Source: Lachnobacterium bovis
Lineage (GTDB): Bacteria; Bacillota; Clostridia; Lachnospirales; Lachnospiraceae
Reading direction: 5' to 3'
Assembly (NCBI RefSeq): GCF_900111325.1
Contig: NZ_FOGW01000007.1
Coordinates: forward strand, 79,690-143,689
DNA length: 64,000 nt
Under the pieces are notes generated by a model that was given only the letters and a program-made list of their open reading frames with translations, searched no databases and had not been told where the DNA came from. This document shows, piece after piece, positions 25,196-35,243 of this stretch (the stretch's first letter is position 1; each line of letters opens with the position of its first letter). Both the position numbers and the translations under genes were made by a program.

Positions 25196-27823
25196 ATGAG
25201 TAAAAAAATGGTTAAGACGGTTGCTTTAGCGTTAACGGCAGCTATGTCAGTAACTGCAATTGAAGGTTTTGTAGGAAAGGTGGAAAAAGTAAGTGCAAAA
25301 GATTCGACCGTGAATCTTCCAAGAATAACGGGAAAAATCAATAGAGTTTCTGTACATGATCCATCTATTTTTGAAGACCCTAATAATCCTGGTACGTTTT
25401 ATGCGTTTGGTTCACACATTGCAACGGCAAAAACGTATGATTTGGCGAATTGGACACAGGTTTCAACAGATTATCAATCGGCTCATAACAACAAGATTTA
25501 TGGCAATATTGATGAAAATTTAAAAGAATCATTTAAATGGGCTGGAAAAGATGATGCAGATTGTAAAGCTGGTTATGCAGTTTGGGCACCTGATGTGATT
25601 TATAATCCAAATTATAGATGGGATGATGGATCAAAAGGTGCTTATATGCTTTATTATTGCACATCATCGACCTGGAGACGTTCCTGTATCGGATATATGG
25701 TGTCAAAAAAAGCAGATGGTGACTATAAATATGTTGATACCATAATGTATTCTGGTTTTACAAATACAGGCAAGGTTGAGCATGATGGAAATAGTACAAA
25801 AGATACCACCTGGACAACGAATAATATGAATCTAAAAAAATTGGTGGACAATGGTGTAATTGAAGATATAAAAACGGATAAATGTTTTAATGCAGATGGC
25901 ACCTGGAATCACAGGTATGCACCTAATGCAATTGATCCAAATATCTTTTTTGATAAAAATATGAAAAAAATGTATATGTCATATGGTTCGTGGTCAGGCG
26001 GAATATATGTTTTAGAGTTAGATCCAAATACCGGAAAACCAATTTATCCAGGCAAGGATTCAGTTGATCCAATTTCTAAAAATGTAGTAGATAGATATTT
26101 TGGAACTCATATCGCTGGTGGAAATCATCAATCAGGAGAAGGTCCTTACATAAAATATGATAAGGGAACAGATTATTATTATTTTTATGAAACATACGGT
26201 GGCTTAACAGCATCTGGTGGTTATAATATGAGACTCTTTCGTTCTAAAAATCCAATGGGACCATATGTTGATGCGGCTGGAAGAAATGCCAATCAATCAG
26301 GTGTTAATTGTGGAAAATATGGAATAAAGCTAATTGGAAATTACCAATTTTATAATCAACCGGGTTATAAGGCGGCAGGACATAATTCTGCATTAATAAC
26401 AGAAGAAGGCAACCATTATTTGGTTTCACATCAAAGATTTGCGGACGCTTCTCGTGGTGAAAGTCATGAGATTAGAGTGCGTCAACAATTTATGAATCAG
26501 GATAAATGGCCAGTTACAGCCGTTTATGAAAATAGAAATGAAAAAATAGGACACTATGATAGAAAAGATGTAGTAGGAACCTATGAGTTTATTAATCATG
26601 GAACAGCTGCAACTAGTGGAACAATGCTTGAAACAAAAAGTATAACTTTAAATGATAACGGAACAATTAGCGGAGATCTAGTTGGAACATGGAAAAAAGA
26701 TGATACATCAAAATGTGATTATGTAACAATTAACATTAATAAAGTTAATTTTAAAGGTGTATTTTATAGACAAGAAAATGATAATGGTAAGGAAGTAATG
26801 ACTTTTACAGCAATTGGTAATAATAATGAATCTATCTGGGGAAGTAAATTCGATTTGACAGATAAAGATTTAGTAAATCGTGCAATTTCCATTGTAGAAA
26901 AAAAATTACCAAAGGCTACAAGAGAAAATATTGAATTACCCCAAAGTATATCAGGGGTAAATGTAAAATGGAAATCTGATAAAACAAAAGTTATTAGTAA
27001 TGAAGGTGTTGTTAAAAGTGCTAAAAAAGATACAAATGTTACTTTAACAGCTACCTTTATTAAAGGAAATATTAAGATAACCAAAAAATTTATAGTTACG
27101 GTAAATAAGCGCCCATCAATGATTATTGGCTATGATTTTGAAAAAAAAATAAAAAAAAATGAAATTGCTGCAATGAAATCTTCAAAATCAAAAGAAAAAG
27201 CACACCTTGTGGGTGAATCAAAAGTTATAAAAGATGTTAAAAAAGGTAATGTGTTACAAATAAAAAGTAATGCAAAAGATAAGAAAGTAAATTATCTTGC
27301 ATTACCAAGTGATACATTAAAAAATGTAAAAAATTCAGGTTATACTGTAAGCATGTGGGTTAATGTTTCAAAGGATACGTTTGAACATAGTGCCTTGTTT
27401 GAAGCTGATAGAGTAACAGCAACTGAAAAGTATGGTCAGTACCCTATGACAAGAATAGGTGCAAACTTGATAGGAAGAATTAATGCTGCAAATAATTATT
27501 CTGATGCAATTGCACCAGACAATTTAAAACGTGGACAATGGCAACATGTAATATATACAGTAAGCTCAAATGGTATAAAAGTATACCTTAACGGAAAATT
27601 AATGGTTAAAGACGAAAAAGATATATCATCATGCTTTGATATGACTAATCAGGATTCAATACAAAACACAAATAATATTATGGTCGGAGCAGGTGCAATT
27701 TGGAATGATGAAGATTGCCGTGATACAAGATTTGATGATATAAAAATTTTTGATGTTGCAATTACTTCAAAAGAAGCAACATATTTATACGAAGGAAAGG
27801 ATATAACTAAAGATTTAAAATAA
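25196..27823 (+). CDS. Secreted GH43 arabinan-degrading enzyme with Ig-like and LamG domains
   Basis: 875 residues. A signal peptide (KKMVKTVALALTAAMS, cut near VSAKD at about 36) precedes a GH43 five-blade propeller (about 45-400). The expected catalytic acids are visible: Asp in VHDPSIF near 55, Asp in NAIDPNIFFD near 247 and Glu in SGEGPYIKY near 315. A beta domain follows (about 440-555), then an atrophied Ig-like domain (about 560-640; VKWKSDKTKVISNEGVVKS), then a LamG/concanavalin domain (about 670-865; YTVSMWVNVS, WQHVIYTV). It probably cuts arabinan side chains of pectin outside the cell, as endo- or exo-arabinanase. No sugar transporter or other CAZyme gene is adjacent. Confidence 0.9.
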   Translation: MSKKMVKTVALALTAAMSVTAIEGFVGKVEKVSAKDSTVNLPRITGKINRVSVHDPSIFEDPNNPGTFYAFGSHIATAKTYDLANWTQVSTDYQSAHNNKIYGNIDENLKESFKWAGKDDADCKAGYAVWAPDVIYNPNYRWDDGSKGAYMLYYCTSSTWRRSCIGYMVSKKADGDYKYVDTIMYSGFTNTGKVEHDGNSTKDTTWTTNNMNLKKLVDNGVIEDIKTDKCFNADGTWNHRYAPNAIDPNIFFDKNMKKMYMSYGSWSGGIYVLELDPNTGKPIYPGKDSVDPISKNVVDRYFGTHIAGGNHQSGEGPYIKYDKGTDYYYFYETYGGLTASGGYNMRLFRSKNPMGPYVDAAGRNANQSGVNCGKYGIKLIGNYQFYNQPGYKAAGHNSALITEEGNHYLVSHQRFADASRGESHEIRVRQQFMNQDKWPVTAVYENRNEKIGHYDRKDVVGTYEFINHGTAATSGTMLETKSITLNDNGTISGDLVGTWKKDDTSKCDYVTININKVNFKGVFYRQENDNGKEVMTFTAIGNNNESIWGSKFDLTDKDLVNRAISIVEKKLPKATRENIELPQSISGVNVKWKSDKTKVISNEGVVKSAKKDTNVTLTATFIKGNIKITKKFIVTVNKRPSMIIGYDFEKKIKKNEIAAMKSSKSKEKAHLVGESKVIKDVKKGNVLQIKSNAKDKKVNYLALPSDTLKNVKNSGYTVSMWVNVSKDTFEHSALFEADRVTATEKYGQYPMTRIGANLIGRINAANNYSDAIAPDNLKRGQWQHVIYTVSSNGIKVYLNGKLMVKDEKDISSCFDMTNQDSIQNTNNIMVGAGAIWNDEDCRDTRFDDIKIFDVAITSKEATYLYEGKDITKDLK

Positions 27824-27867
27824 AAGAATAACAAATAAAACAACAAAAAAACTCCCCTTTTAAAAAT

Positions 27868-27914
27868 ATTTAAAACCACTTTTACTAGAATTATCTGGTA
27901 GAAGTGGTTTTTTG
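27868..27914 (+). terminator. Terminator of the GH43 gene
   Basis: 15-bp stem AAAACCACTTTTACT / GGTAGAAGTGGTTTT (27872-27886, 27897-27911) with one or two mismatches and a T tail. Confidence 0.85.
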
Positions 27915-28201
27915 TTCATATAAAAAACTAGTTTTTTATGTGAAAGTAGACTACTATTATATAGAAGGGAAACTGTGTAGGAAATATTAAATAAATAAAA
28001 ATACTTCTTTGAAGTAAAGTAATATAGAGAAAAAGAAATTGAATTTTTAGTGTTATGATTGTTCAAAAAACTATTTTTAAAAAGGCATGTAAAAAACAAA
28101 AAACAGCTAATAAAAAATAATTAAGTGATAATAAATTAAAAAAATAAAAAAAGAAAATGCTTATTTTCATGGAAAAACTATAAATAAAAACCATTTTTTA
28201 C

Positions 28202-28230
28202 TTGTTTTTAGTGAAAGGGGATGGTATAAT
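28202..28230 (+). promoter_or_regulatory. Promoter of the rfbD-like gene
   Basis: TTGTTT at 28202-28207, 17 bases, consensus TATAAT at 28225-28230. Confidence 0.6.
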
Positions 28231-28355
28231 TGTATACAAAGTTGTGGTTATGAAAATATAAATAAGAAAATAAAATGCAGGAATCGAATTGACATCTTGC
28301 AAAATGTCAAAATGGAATGTGATTGTAAAATTAAAATTTTAGGAGGAAAGTTTGT

Positions 28356-29216
28356 ATGAGTTATTGTTCAAAAATATGGGTTGTTGGAGCAAATGGTCGC
28401 TTAGGAAGTGCGTTAGTAGAACGTCTTAAAGCTAATACAAAATATATCGTTTTAGTTAGTGATACTGATGTTCCAGTTGAAGATAGGGAAAAGGTATTAA
28501 GTTTTGCGGATAGAAATCATCCGGGAATTATTATAAATTGTGCGGGTTTGACAGATGTAAATAAATGTGAAGAATTTCCAGAAGAAGCTTATAAAGTAAA
28601 CGCATTAGGTGCAAGAAATTTGGCAATAGCAGCAAGAAAAGTAGATGCTAAAATGATTCAGATTTCGACAGATGACGTTTACAATGGAAAAGATATGACA
28701 GCTTTATGTGAGTTTGATACACCTGAACCAATTACAATGTATGGTAAGAGTAAATTAGCAGGTGAGAAACTTGTTTCAGAATTGACAGATAAACATGTAA
28801 TTGTTAGATCATCATGGGTTTATGGAGTTAAGAAAGATTTTGTTAAAGAGATTCTTACAAAAGCCAGAAATCATGAAAATATTATGTTACCAGGTAATGA
28901 ATTTTCATCACCAACATCAGCAGATGCTTTGGCTGGATTTATTGAAGTTCTAATGAATACTTCAGAATATGGTATTTTCCACGCATCATGTGAAGGTTGC
29001 TGTACAAGAGCTGAATTTGCTAGAGAAATATTAAGACAGGCGAATATTACAGATGTAACAGTTGAGACAACAGCAGACAGCTTAAAATTAAGACCTAACT
29101 ATACATTGTTAGATAATATGATGCTTAGAATTACAAACTTATATAAAATGCCAGAATGGAAAGAAGCATTATCAGAATATTTAGCTAAAGGAAAGGAGAA
29201 TAGTGATGCAAAATAA
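28356..29216 (+). CDS. RmlD-like NAD(P)-dependent sugar reductase
   Basis: 286 residues, extended SDR of the RmlD (dTDP-4-dehydrorhamnose reductase) family. It shows VVGANGRLGSAL near residue 9, INCAGLTDVNKCEE near 65, STDDVYNG near 106, YGKSKLAGEK near 128 (catalytic Tyr and Lys), RSSWVYG near 150 and a C-terminal substrate domain. RmlD would complete dTDP-rhamnose, but no rmlA, B or C is present, so it may act on another sugar nucleotide or in S-adenosylmethionine-related roles like MAT2B. It is the first gene of a pair: the symporter gene starts inside its last 11 bases. Confidence 0.8.
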   Translation: MSYCSKIWVVGANGRLGSALVERLKANTKYIVLVSDTDVPVEDREKVLSFADRNHPGIIINCAGLTDVNKCEEFPEEAYKVNALGARNLAIAARKVDAKMIQISTDDVYNGKDMTALCEFDTPEPITMYGKSKLAGEKLVSELTDKHVIVRSSWVYGVKKDFVKEILTKARNHENIMLPGNEFSSPTSADALAGFIEVLMNTSEYGIFHASCEGCCTRAEFAREILRQANITDVTVETTADSLKLRPNYTLLDNMMLRITNLYKMPEWKEALSEYLAKGKENSDAK

Positions 29217-30558
29217 AGAAAAGAAAAAGATAGGTTTAACGACATTAATTTTTATAGCACTTATTGCAGGCGCAATTATCGGTGTAATTTTACACTACAG
29301 TATAGTAGAAAATGCACATATGCTTTCAGTAGTTAAATCATCACCTAAATATGATACAGGAAATGATCATATTCTTAGAATTGTTTATAAAATTTTTAAT
29401 GATTTTATTATAAATGGTGTATTTTTTGTAGTTGGTCAAGGTTTTATTAGAGGAATGAAAATGCTAGTAGTTCCACTCGTATTTACATCTCTTGTTTGTG
29501 GTGCATCTTCCATGGGAGATACTAAGACACTTGGTAAAGTCGGTGTTAAAACAATGGGATTTTACATTATGACAACTATGATGGCTGTTGCTGTTGCGTT
29601 AACTACAGCTAGCATAATTAATCCGGGTAAGAATTTAAACATGGCAGCTATTAAAGCTGACACAGGTGTTAAGGCGGCAAAAGGAGGAGTAAATGTTGCA
29701 GAAACTTTATTAAATATTATTCCAGAAAATCCAGTCGCATCACTTGCTAGCGGCGAAATGTTACAGATTATTTTCTTTGCATTATTAATTGGTATTATTT
29801 TAGCTAAGTTATCAGATAAAGTTCAGGTTGTTACAAATTTTTTTGCACAGTTTAATGACATAATGATGGAACTTACTATGATGGTTATGGCTGTTGCACC
29901 AATTGGTGTATTTTGTCTTATTTCTAAGACATTTTCACAATTAGGATTTTCGGCTATGTTACCAATGGTAAAATATATGGCAGCAGTATTTATTGCATTA
30001 GGAATTCAATGTTTAGGTGTTTACCAAGGATTATTATTTGTATTCACAAGACTTAATCCATTTAAGTTTATTAAGAAATTTTTCCCAGTTCAGGCTTTTG
30101 CATTCTCAACAGCAACATCGAATGCAACTATTCCACTTAACATTGATACATTAGAGGAAAAAATGGGTGTATCAAGAAAAATCTCATCATTTACGATTCC
30201 TCTTGGTGCAACAATTAACATGGACGGAACATCAATCATGCAAGGTGTAGCAGTTATATTTGTTGCTCAAGCATATCACATTAATCTTTCAATAGTTGAT
30301 TTGATTACAGTTATTTTTACAGCTACATTAGCTTCTGTTGGTACAGCTGGAATCCCAAGTGTTGGTCTTGTAACACTAACTATGGTATTTAATTCTGTTG
30401 GTTTACCAGTTGAAGGAATTGCACTTATCATGGGTATCGATAGAATCCTTGATATGACAAGAACAGCGGTAAATATTACAGGTGATGCAGTTTGTACAAC
30501 AATCGTTGCAAAACAATGCGGAGAGCTTGATCAAGAACGATTTAATAGTATGGTATAA
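29206..30558 (+). CDS. Dicarboxylate/amino acid:cation symporter (DAACS)
   Basis: 450 residues with about eight membrane helices and the two re-entrant loops of the GltP/DctA family. Family blocks are MLVVPLVFTSLVCG near 86, AFSTATSNATIP near 302 (serine-rich loop), GATINMDGTS near 328 and GIPSVGLVTLTMV near 382, then DRILDMTRTAVNITGD near 425 with the Asp residues that bind substrate and Na+. It should import glutamate, aspartate or a C4 dicarboxylate with Na+ or H+. A GTG three bases earlier could also start, but AGGAG fits the ATG at 29206. It overlaps the RmlD-like gene by 11 bases. Confidence 0.92.
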   Translation: MQNKEKKKIGLTTLIFIALIAGAIIGVILHYSIVENAHMLSVVKSSPKYDTGNDHILRIVYKIFNDFIINGVFFVVGQGFIRGMKMLVVPLVFTSLVCGASSMGDTKTLGKVGVKTMGFYIMTTMMAVAVALTTASIINPGKNLNMAAIKADTGVKAAKGGVNVAETLLNIIPENPVASLASGEMLQIIFFALLIGIILAKLSDKVQVVTNFFAQFNDIMMELTMMVMAVAPIGVFCLISKTFSQLGFSAMLPMVKYMAAVFIALGIQCLGVYQGLLFVFTRLNPFKFIKKFFPVQAFAFSTATSNATIPLNIDTLEEKMGVSRKISSFTIPLGATINMDGTSIMQGVAVIFVAQAYHINLSIVDLITVIFTATLASVGTAGIPSVGLVTLTMVFNSVGLPVEGIALIMGIDRILDMTRTAVNITGDAVCTTIVAKQCGELDQERFNSMV

Positions 30559-30640
30559 ATGGTATAAAATGTAATTTATTTTTTAGCATATTCATCCGAA
30601 AAAGATAAATAATATTATTTATTTTTAAGGAGTATTGAAT

Positions 30641-30787
30641 ATGAAAAAAAGAAAAAATCATACAAAATTAGTAGATGATAATGGCGTTAGAATAGAAAAA
30701 AACTCCTTTGAAAACTCATTTATAATTATATGCAATGTGTTGAGTTTAATTTTAGTTATACTAGGAATACTTGCAATAGTCAGATGA
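30641..30787 (+). CDS. Small single-span membrane protein (48 aa)
   Basis: A 48-residue frame with AAGGAG at 30628-30633, 7 bases before the ATG. The first 25 residues are charged (start MKKRKNHTKLVDDNG), and the rest is one hydrophobic helix ending in IVR. It lies 43 bases before the ion channel gene on the same strand. No family is recognised. It could be an accessory subunit of the channel or an independent small protein. Confidence 0.6.
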   Translation: MKKRKNHTKLVDDNGVRIEKNSFENSFIIICNVLSLILVILGILAIVR

Positions 30788-30829
30788 AATATATATATTT
30801 AATGATCGATATCAAAAGGAGAATTCTTT

Positions 30830-31558
30830 ATGGATGAGAAAAAGAAACGATTGTACGAGATTATCGAAGTTTCACAAGGTAAAGATAGAACTAGTAAGTC
30901 ATATGACTTATTGATGCTAGTTTCCGTAATAGTTGGTTTAATACCACTTACTATGAAGAAAACAAATGGATATGCGCAGTCAATCGATATTGTAACAGCC
31001 ATTATTTTTCTATTTGATTATGTAATGCGTTTTTATACAGCTGATTATAAAATGGGAGTTAAAAGCTATAAAGCGTATATTGCACATGTGTTTACGCCAA
31101 TGTCAATAATTGATTTGATGGCTATAATTCCGGTGTTTACACTATTTTTTCCAGAATCAAATGCAATCGGTTTGTTTAGAATATTTAAAGTCTTTAGGGT
31201 GTTAAAATTATTAAGATATTCAAAAACAATGGTTATTATAGAAAATGTAATGAGAAAAGTTAAACAACAGTTAATTGCAGTTTTGGTTTTGACACTGATG
31301 TATATAACGGCATCAGCAATGTTTATTTTTCAAATAGAACCAAATTTATTTAATAATTTTTTTGATGCATTATATTGGGCAACAATTTCAATTACAACTA
31401 TAGGTTACGGTGATATATCGCCGGTGACGGTTCCAGGAAGAATGTTGACAATGATATCAGCATTAGTGGGAGTTGCTGTTATTGCACTTCCATCAGGTAT
31501 AATAACTGCAGCATATATGGATGAAGCAAACAGAACTAAAACAAGATTTCAAAAATAA
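30830..31558 (+). CDS. Voltage-gated potassium channel family protein
   Basis: 242 residues with six membrane helices. The S4-like helix has spaced basic residues (LFRIFKVFRVLKLLRYSK, about 123-140), and the pore loop has TTIGYGD near residue 190, the K+ selectivity filter. The final helix has the conserved glycine-hinge region (ALVGVAVIALPSGI). It is a tetrameric Kv-type channel in the cell membrane. The N-terminal 30 residues are cytoplasmic and charged. AAAAGGAG precedes the start. A 48-aa membrane protein is encoded just upstream. Confidence 0.92.
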   Translation: MDEKKKRLYEIIEVSQGKDRTSKSYDLLMLVSVIVGLIPLTMKKTNGYAQSIDIVTAIIFLFDYVMRFYTADYKMGVKSYKAYIAHVFTPMSIIDLMAIIPVFTLFFPESNAIGLFRIFKVFRVLKLLRYSKTMVIIENVMRKVKQQLIAVLVLTLMYITASAMFIFQIEPNLFNNFFDALYWATISITTIGYGDISPVTVPGRMLTMISALVGVAVIALPSGIITAAYMDEANRTKTRFQK

Positions 31559-31614
31559 AAAAATCCAGATTATTGATTCAAAGCATTTAAGAATCTATAG
31601 TCTGGATTTTTTTT
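31557..31614. terminator. Bidirectional terminator
   Basis: 19-base arms with few mismatches (AAATCCAGATTATTGATTC at 31561-31579 against the complement at 31591-31609), A's before and T's after, between convergent channel and YitT genes. Confidence 0.88.
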
Positions 31615-31637
31615 AAAAAATAATATTAAAATAGTTA

Positions 31638-32528
31638 TTATTTGTTTTTGGGAATGTCAAAACGTTGATGACGGTGAGTGTCATAAACTTCAGAAACAGT
31701 ATAGACTGTAACAAAAGCATTTGGATCCGTTTTGGCAATAAAATTAATTAACGTACGATAATCGTTTTTGGTTAAGATACTAATTAACTCATTACGACTT
31801 TCATTGTTATAAGCGCCAATTGCTTTATATATTGTTGCACCACATTTCATTTCATTTATAATAAAATCTTTAATTTCTTCTTCTTTTTCACTGATAATAC
31901 AAACACGACGTTTGATATTGTGTCCGAAAATAAAATAATCAAGAACGATTCCGTTAAAATATGTTCCGATAAGAGATAATACAACTATTTTTGGATTACT
32001 AACAAATATCGATGATAAAGCAACACAAATTCCGGCAAAAGACATAGCACGTCCAAGCTCAATGTGTAGGTATTTATTTAAAATTTTAGCTACAATATCA
32101 AGGCCACCAGAAGAAGCGTTATCATTAAATAATATAGCTGCTCCAAAACTAACAATTAGAATATATGCAGTTACATCAAGGATACTGTCTCCTGTTATAG
32201 ATTTGTAGTTAGGAAAAACTTTTTCAAAAATTCCTAAAATAACAGGAAGTAAAACAGAGGTATAAATTGTTTTTGCACCGAATTCTTTACCAAAAAGAAT
32301 AAATCCTATGATTAAAAGAAAAACATTTAAAATCATAGTAATTTGAGCGATTGATAAATTAATAAAATTTGATAAAATAATTGCCAAACCTACAATACTT
32401 GAAATAGAAGCATGAGATGGATACAAAAAGAAGAAAACGGCTGATGCGACAATAAAAGTAGCAACAGTCATTAAAAAAATATCTTTAAAAATCAAACGTA
32501 ATTTTAAAGATCTGTCTGCCTGAGTCAT
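31638..32528 (-). CDS. YitT family membrane protein (DUF161/DUF2179), copy 1
   Basis: 296 residues from the ATG at 32528, chosen because GGAGG stands 6 bases before it; the frame extends 15 codons further without a site. Five or six membrane helices (about 15-205) are followed by a cytoplasmic DUF2179 domain (about 210-296; CGATIYKAIGAYNNESRNEL). Family blocks include NDNASSGGLDIVAKILNKY near 160. YitT proteins are widespread in Firmicutes and have no firm function; several copies per genome are usual. A second copy is at 49060, about 17.4 kb away. Confidence 0.88.
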   Translation of the reverse strand: MTQADRSLKLRLIFKDIFLMTVATFIVASAVFFFLYPSHASISSIVGLAIILSNFINLSIAQITMILNVFLLIIGFILFGKEFGAKTIYTSVLLPVILGIFEKVFPNYKSITGDSILDVTAYILIVSFGAAILFNDNASSGGLDIVAKILNKYLHIELGRAMSFAGICVALSSIFVSNPKIVVLSLIGTYFNGIVLDYFIFGHNIKRRVCIISEKEEEIKDFIINEMKCGATIYKAIGAYNNESRNELISILTKNDYRTLINFIAKTDPNAFVTVYTVSEVYDTHRHQRFDIPKNK

Positions 32529-32904
32529 TTTACTACCTCCGAAAAAAATAATTTTTAAAATAATAAAAAACATACATATTTTTTAAACCAGAATGATTAT
32601 ATCATAAAAAAAATAATTAGCAATAACGAGCGTTAATGTTTTAAAATGGAAAAATAATTTAACTATTTAAAGGCTAATATTTGTAGGGATTATAAGCATT
32701 ATAAGTGTCAATTATAGACAGCGAAAAAAACGAAAAAATAATGCTTTTTTTTAAAAATTTTTAGCACAAAGCGGCAAAAAAATGGTAAAATTAGTTCTAG
32801 AGTATTTTAGGACTAGAGATACTTATTTAATTATAAATGGTCCAAAATTTTATGGGCAAAATATATATTAGGACTGCCAACATAAAGAAAAGAGGTAAAG
32901 TAAA
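32529..32904. other. Upstream region of pckA
   Basis: 376 bases without a gene. Two related blocks, CTAGAGTATTT at 32797 and CTAGAGATACTT at 32813, lie about 16 bases apart as imperfect direct repeats, possibly an operator. No clear consensus promoter or RNA element is recognised. Confidence 0.45.
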
Positions 32905-34509
32905 ATGGGAAAATTAGATTTAAGTAAATATGGAATTATGGGAACAACAGAAGTTGTTTATAATCCTTCATATGAGGAGTTATTTACTGAAGAAACAAAG
33001 GCTGAACTTGAAGGTTATGAAAAAGGCCAAGTGAGTGAATTAGATGCTGTAAATGTAAAAACAGGTATTTACACAGGCCGCTCACCTAAAGATAAGTTTA
33101 TTGTTGTGGATGAAAACTCAAAAGATACAGTATGGTGGAATTCAGAAGAATATCCAAATGATAACCATCCAGCTTCAAAAGAAACATGGGAGGCTGTTAA
33201 AGATATAGCTGTTAAAGAGCTTTCAAACAAAAGACTTTATGTAGTAGATGCTTTCTGTGGTGCTAACAAAGACACACGTATGGCAATCCGTTTTATTGTA
33301 GAAGTTGCTTGGCAAGCACATTTTGTAACAAATATGTTTATTCAACCTACAGAAGAAGAACTTAAAGATTTTGAACCAGATTTCGTAGTATACAATGCTT
33401 CTAAAGCAAAAGTTGAAAATTATAAAGAATTAGGTCTTAACTCAGAGACTGCAGTTGTATTTAATATTACAAGTCGTGAACAGGTTATTATTAATACATG
33501 GTATGGCGGAGAAATGAAAAAAGGTATGTTCTCTATGATGAACTATTTCTTACCATTGAAAGGTATTGCAGCAATGCACTGTTCAGCAAATACAGATTTA
33601 AATGGTGAAAATACAGCTATTTTCTTTGGACTTTCAGGAACAGGTAAAACAACATTATCAACAGATCCAAAGAGACTTCTTATCGGTGATGATGAGCACG
33701 GTTGGGATGACAATGGCGTTTTCAACTTTGAAGGTGGATGTTACGCTAAAGTTATCAACCTTGATAAAGAATCAGAGCCAGATATTTACAATGCTATCAA
33801 ACGTAATGCTTTATTAGAGAATGTTACACTTGATGAAAATGGTAAAATTGATTTTGCAGATAAATCAGTTACAGAAAATACTCGTGTATCATATCCAATT
33901 CAGCACATTAAAAATATAGTTCGTCCTATATCTTCAGCTCCAGCAGCTAAGAATGTAATTTTTTTATCAGCTGATGCATTTGGTGTGTTACCACCAGTTT
34001 CAATTCTTACACCAGAACAGACACAGTACTATTTCTTATCAGGATTTACAGCAAAATTAGCTGGTACAGAGCGTGGAATTACAGAACCAACACCAACATT
34101 CTCAGCATGTTTTGGACAGGCTTTCTTAGAGCTTCATCCAACAAAATATGCAAAAGAGCTTGTTAAGAAAATGGAAAAGAGTGGAGCAAAGGCTTATCTT
34201 GTTAATACAGGATGGAATGGAACAGGAAAACGTATTTCAATTAAAGATACTCGTGGAATCATTGATGCAATCTTAAACGGAGATATTTTAGATGCTCCTA
34301 CAAAGAAAATTCCATACTTTAATTTCGAAGTTCCAACAGAGTTAAAGGGCGTAGATACTAATATCTTAGATCCAAGAGATACATATGCAGATCCATCAGA
34401 ATGGGATGCAAAAGCAAAAGATTTAGCTTCTAGATTCAATAAAAACTTTGCAAAATATGAAAGTAACGAAGCAGGTAAAGCATTAGTTTCTGCTGGACCA
34501 CAGTTATAA
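32905..34509 (+). CDS. pckA: Phosphoenolpyruvate carboxykinase (ATP)
   Basis: 534 residues, full length for the ATP-type enzyme. It shows TGRSPKDKFIV near residue 53, NMFIQP near 145, WYGGEMKKGMFSMMNYFLP near 198 with the Mn-binding Lys and His region, the P-loop GLSGTGKTTLS near 242, the metal-binding GDDEHGWDD near 262 and the adenine site ending NTGWNGTG near 433. It interconverts oxaloacetate and PEP with ATP. In anaerobes it often fixes CO2 from PEP towards succinate, as well as serving gluconeogenesis. AGAGGT precedes the ATG. It is a single-gene unit with a strong terminator. Confidence 0.97.
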   Translation: MGKLDLSKYGIMGTTEVVYNPSYEELFTEETKAELEGYEKGQVSELDAVNVKTGIYTGRSPKDKFIVVDENSKDTVWWNSEEYPNDNHPASKETWEAVKDIAVKELSNKRLYVVDAFCGANKDTRMAIRFIVEVAWQAHFVTNMFIQPTEEELKDFEPDFVVYNASKAKVENYKELGLNSETAVVFNITSREQVIINTWYGGEMKKGMFSMMNYFLPLKGIAAMHCSANTDLNGENTAIFFGLSGTGKTTLSTDPKRLLIGDDEHGWDDNGVFNFEGGCYAKVINLDKESEPDIYNAIKRNALLENVTLDENGKIDFADKSVTENTRVSYPIQHIKNIVRPISSAPAAKNVIFLSADAFGVLPPVSILTPEQTQYYFLSGFTAKLAGTERGITEPTPTFSACFGQAFLELHPTKYAKELVKKMEKSGAKAYLVNTGWNGTGKRISIKDTRGIIDAILNGDILDAPTKKIPYFNFEVPTELKGVDTNILDPRDTYADPSEWDAKAKDLASRFNKNFAKYESNEAGKALVSAGPQL

Positions 34510-34540
34510 TTATAAGATTTATATACGATAAACATTGATT

Positions 34541-34590
34541 TGGCCTTATGAACCACGGTAACATTGATATGTGGTTTATAAGGCTTTTTA
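34541..34590 (+). terminator. Terminator of pckA
   Basis: 14-bp stem GCCTTATGAACCAC / GTGGTTTATAAGGC (34543-34556, 34571-34584), one mismatch, then T's. Confidence 0.9.
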
Positions 34591-34678
34591 AAAAATTTAT
34601 ATATCAAAAGAACGTAAGAAGTGATAAAATAGAATAGAGGGATTGGTATAACTTTGTTTTATTTGTAGGGGGGTACAT

Positions 34679-35191
34679 ATGAAAACAGCAATTATTTATT
34701 ATTCTAAACATCATGGTAATACAAAAAAATTAGTGGATGCGATTGTAGAATCAAATCCAGATATTGATTTAATTGATATAACCGAAAAGCATGAAGTAAA
34801 TTTATGTAAATATGATAGAATTGGAATTGCATCAGGAATTTATTTTGGAAAATTTGCAAAAGAAATTTTAACATTTGCTAAAATTAATTTACCAGAATAT
34901 TCAAAAGTATTTTTTGTTTATACGTACGGTTCAGCAGATAAGAAATCATATACAAATGAAATTAAAAAAATAGTAAAGGATTTGTATTGTGATGTTGTAG
35001 GTGAGTATTCTTGCCCAGGATTTGATAGTTTTGGACCGTTTAAGTTGATTGGTGGCATTCAAAAAGATCATCCAACAGAAGATGAAATTAGTGGTGCAAT
35101 TAAATTTTATGATACGGTAATTGAGAAGACTAATGCATTAATAACTAAGAGAAAACTTAGAAAGAAATTACAATTAGAAGCTTGCAATTAA
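34679..35191 (+). CDS. Flavodoxin family protein
   Basis: 170 residues. The FMN-phosphate loop is YSKHHGNTKKL near residue 8, followed by GIASGIYFGKFAKEI near 55 and VYTYGSADKK near 80, then CPGFDSFGPFKLIGG near 117 as in protoporphyrinogen-oxidase-like and long flavodoxins. It should bind FMN and move electrons in the cytoplasm. The ribosome binding site is GGGGGG at 34668-34673. A terminator-like hairpin that also carries the next gene's ribosome binding site follows. Confidence 0.87.
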   Translation: MKTAIIYYSKHHGNTKKLVDAIVESNPDIDLIDITEKHEVNLCKYDRIGIASGIYFGKFAKEILTFAKINLPEYSKVFFVYTYGSADKKSYTNEIKKIVKDLYCDVVGEYSCPGFDSFGPFKLIGGIQKDHPTEDEISGAIKFYDTVIEKTNALITKRKLRKKLQLEACN

Positions 35192-35243
35192 GCTATAAAA
35201 TTTTTATAAAAAAGAGTATAATTATAAAATTTATATTTTTTCT

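Larger units (their letters stand above)
27824..28355. other. 532-base intergenic region GH43-rfbD
   Basis: Contains the GH43 terminator, then A-rich sequence without a credible gene, then a promoter (28202-28230) and the GGAGG ribosome binding site at 28342-28346 for the RmlD-like gene. Confidence 0.6.

Noticed and set aside
27860..28099. 79-codon minus-strand frame after the GH43 gene
   Set aside because: It spans the terminator and A-rich spacer with no ribosome binding site or recognisable domain.
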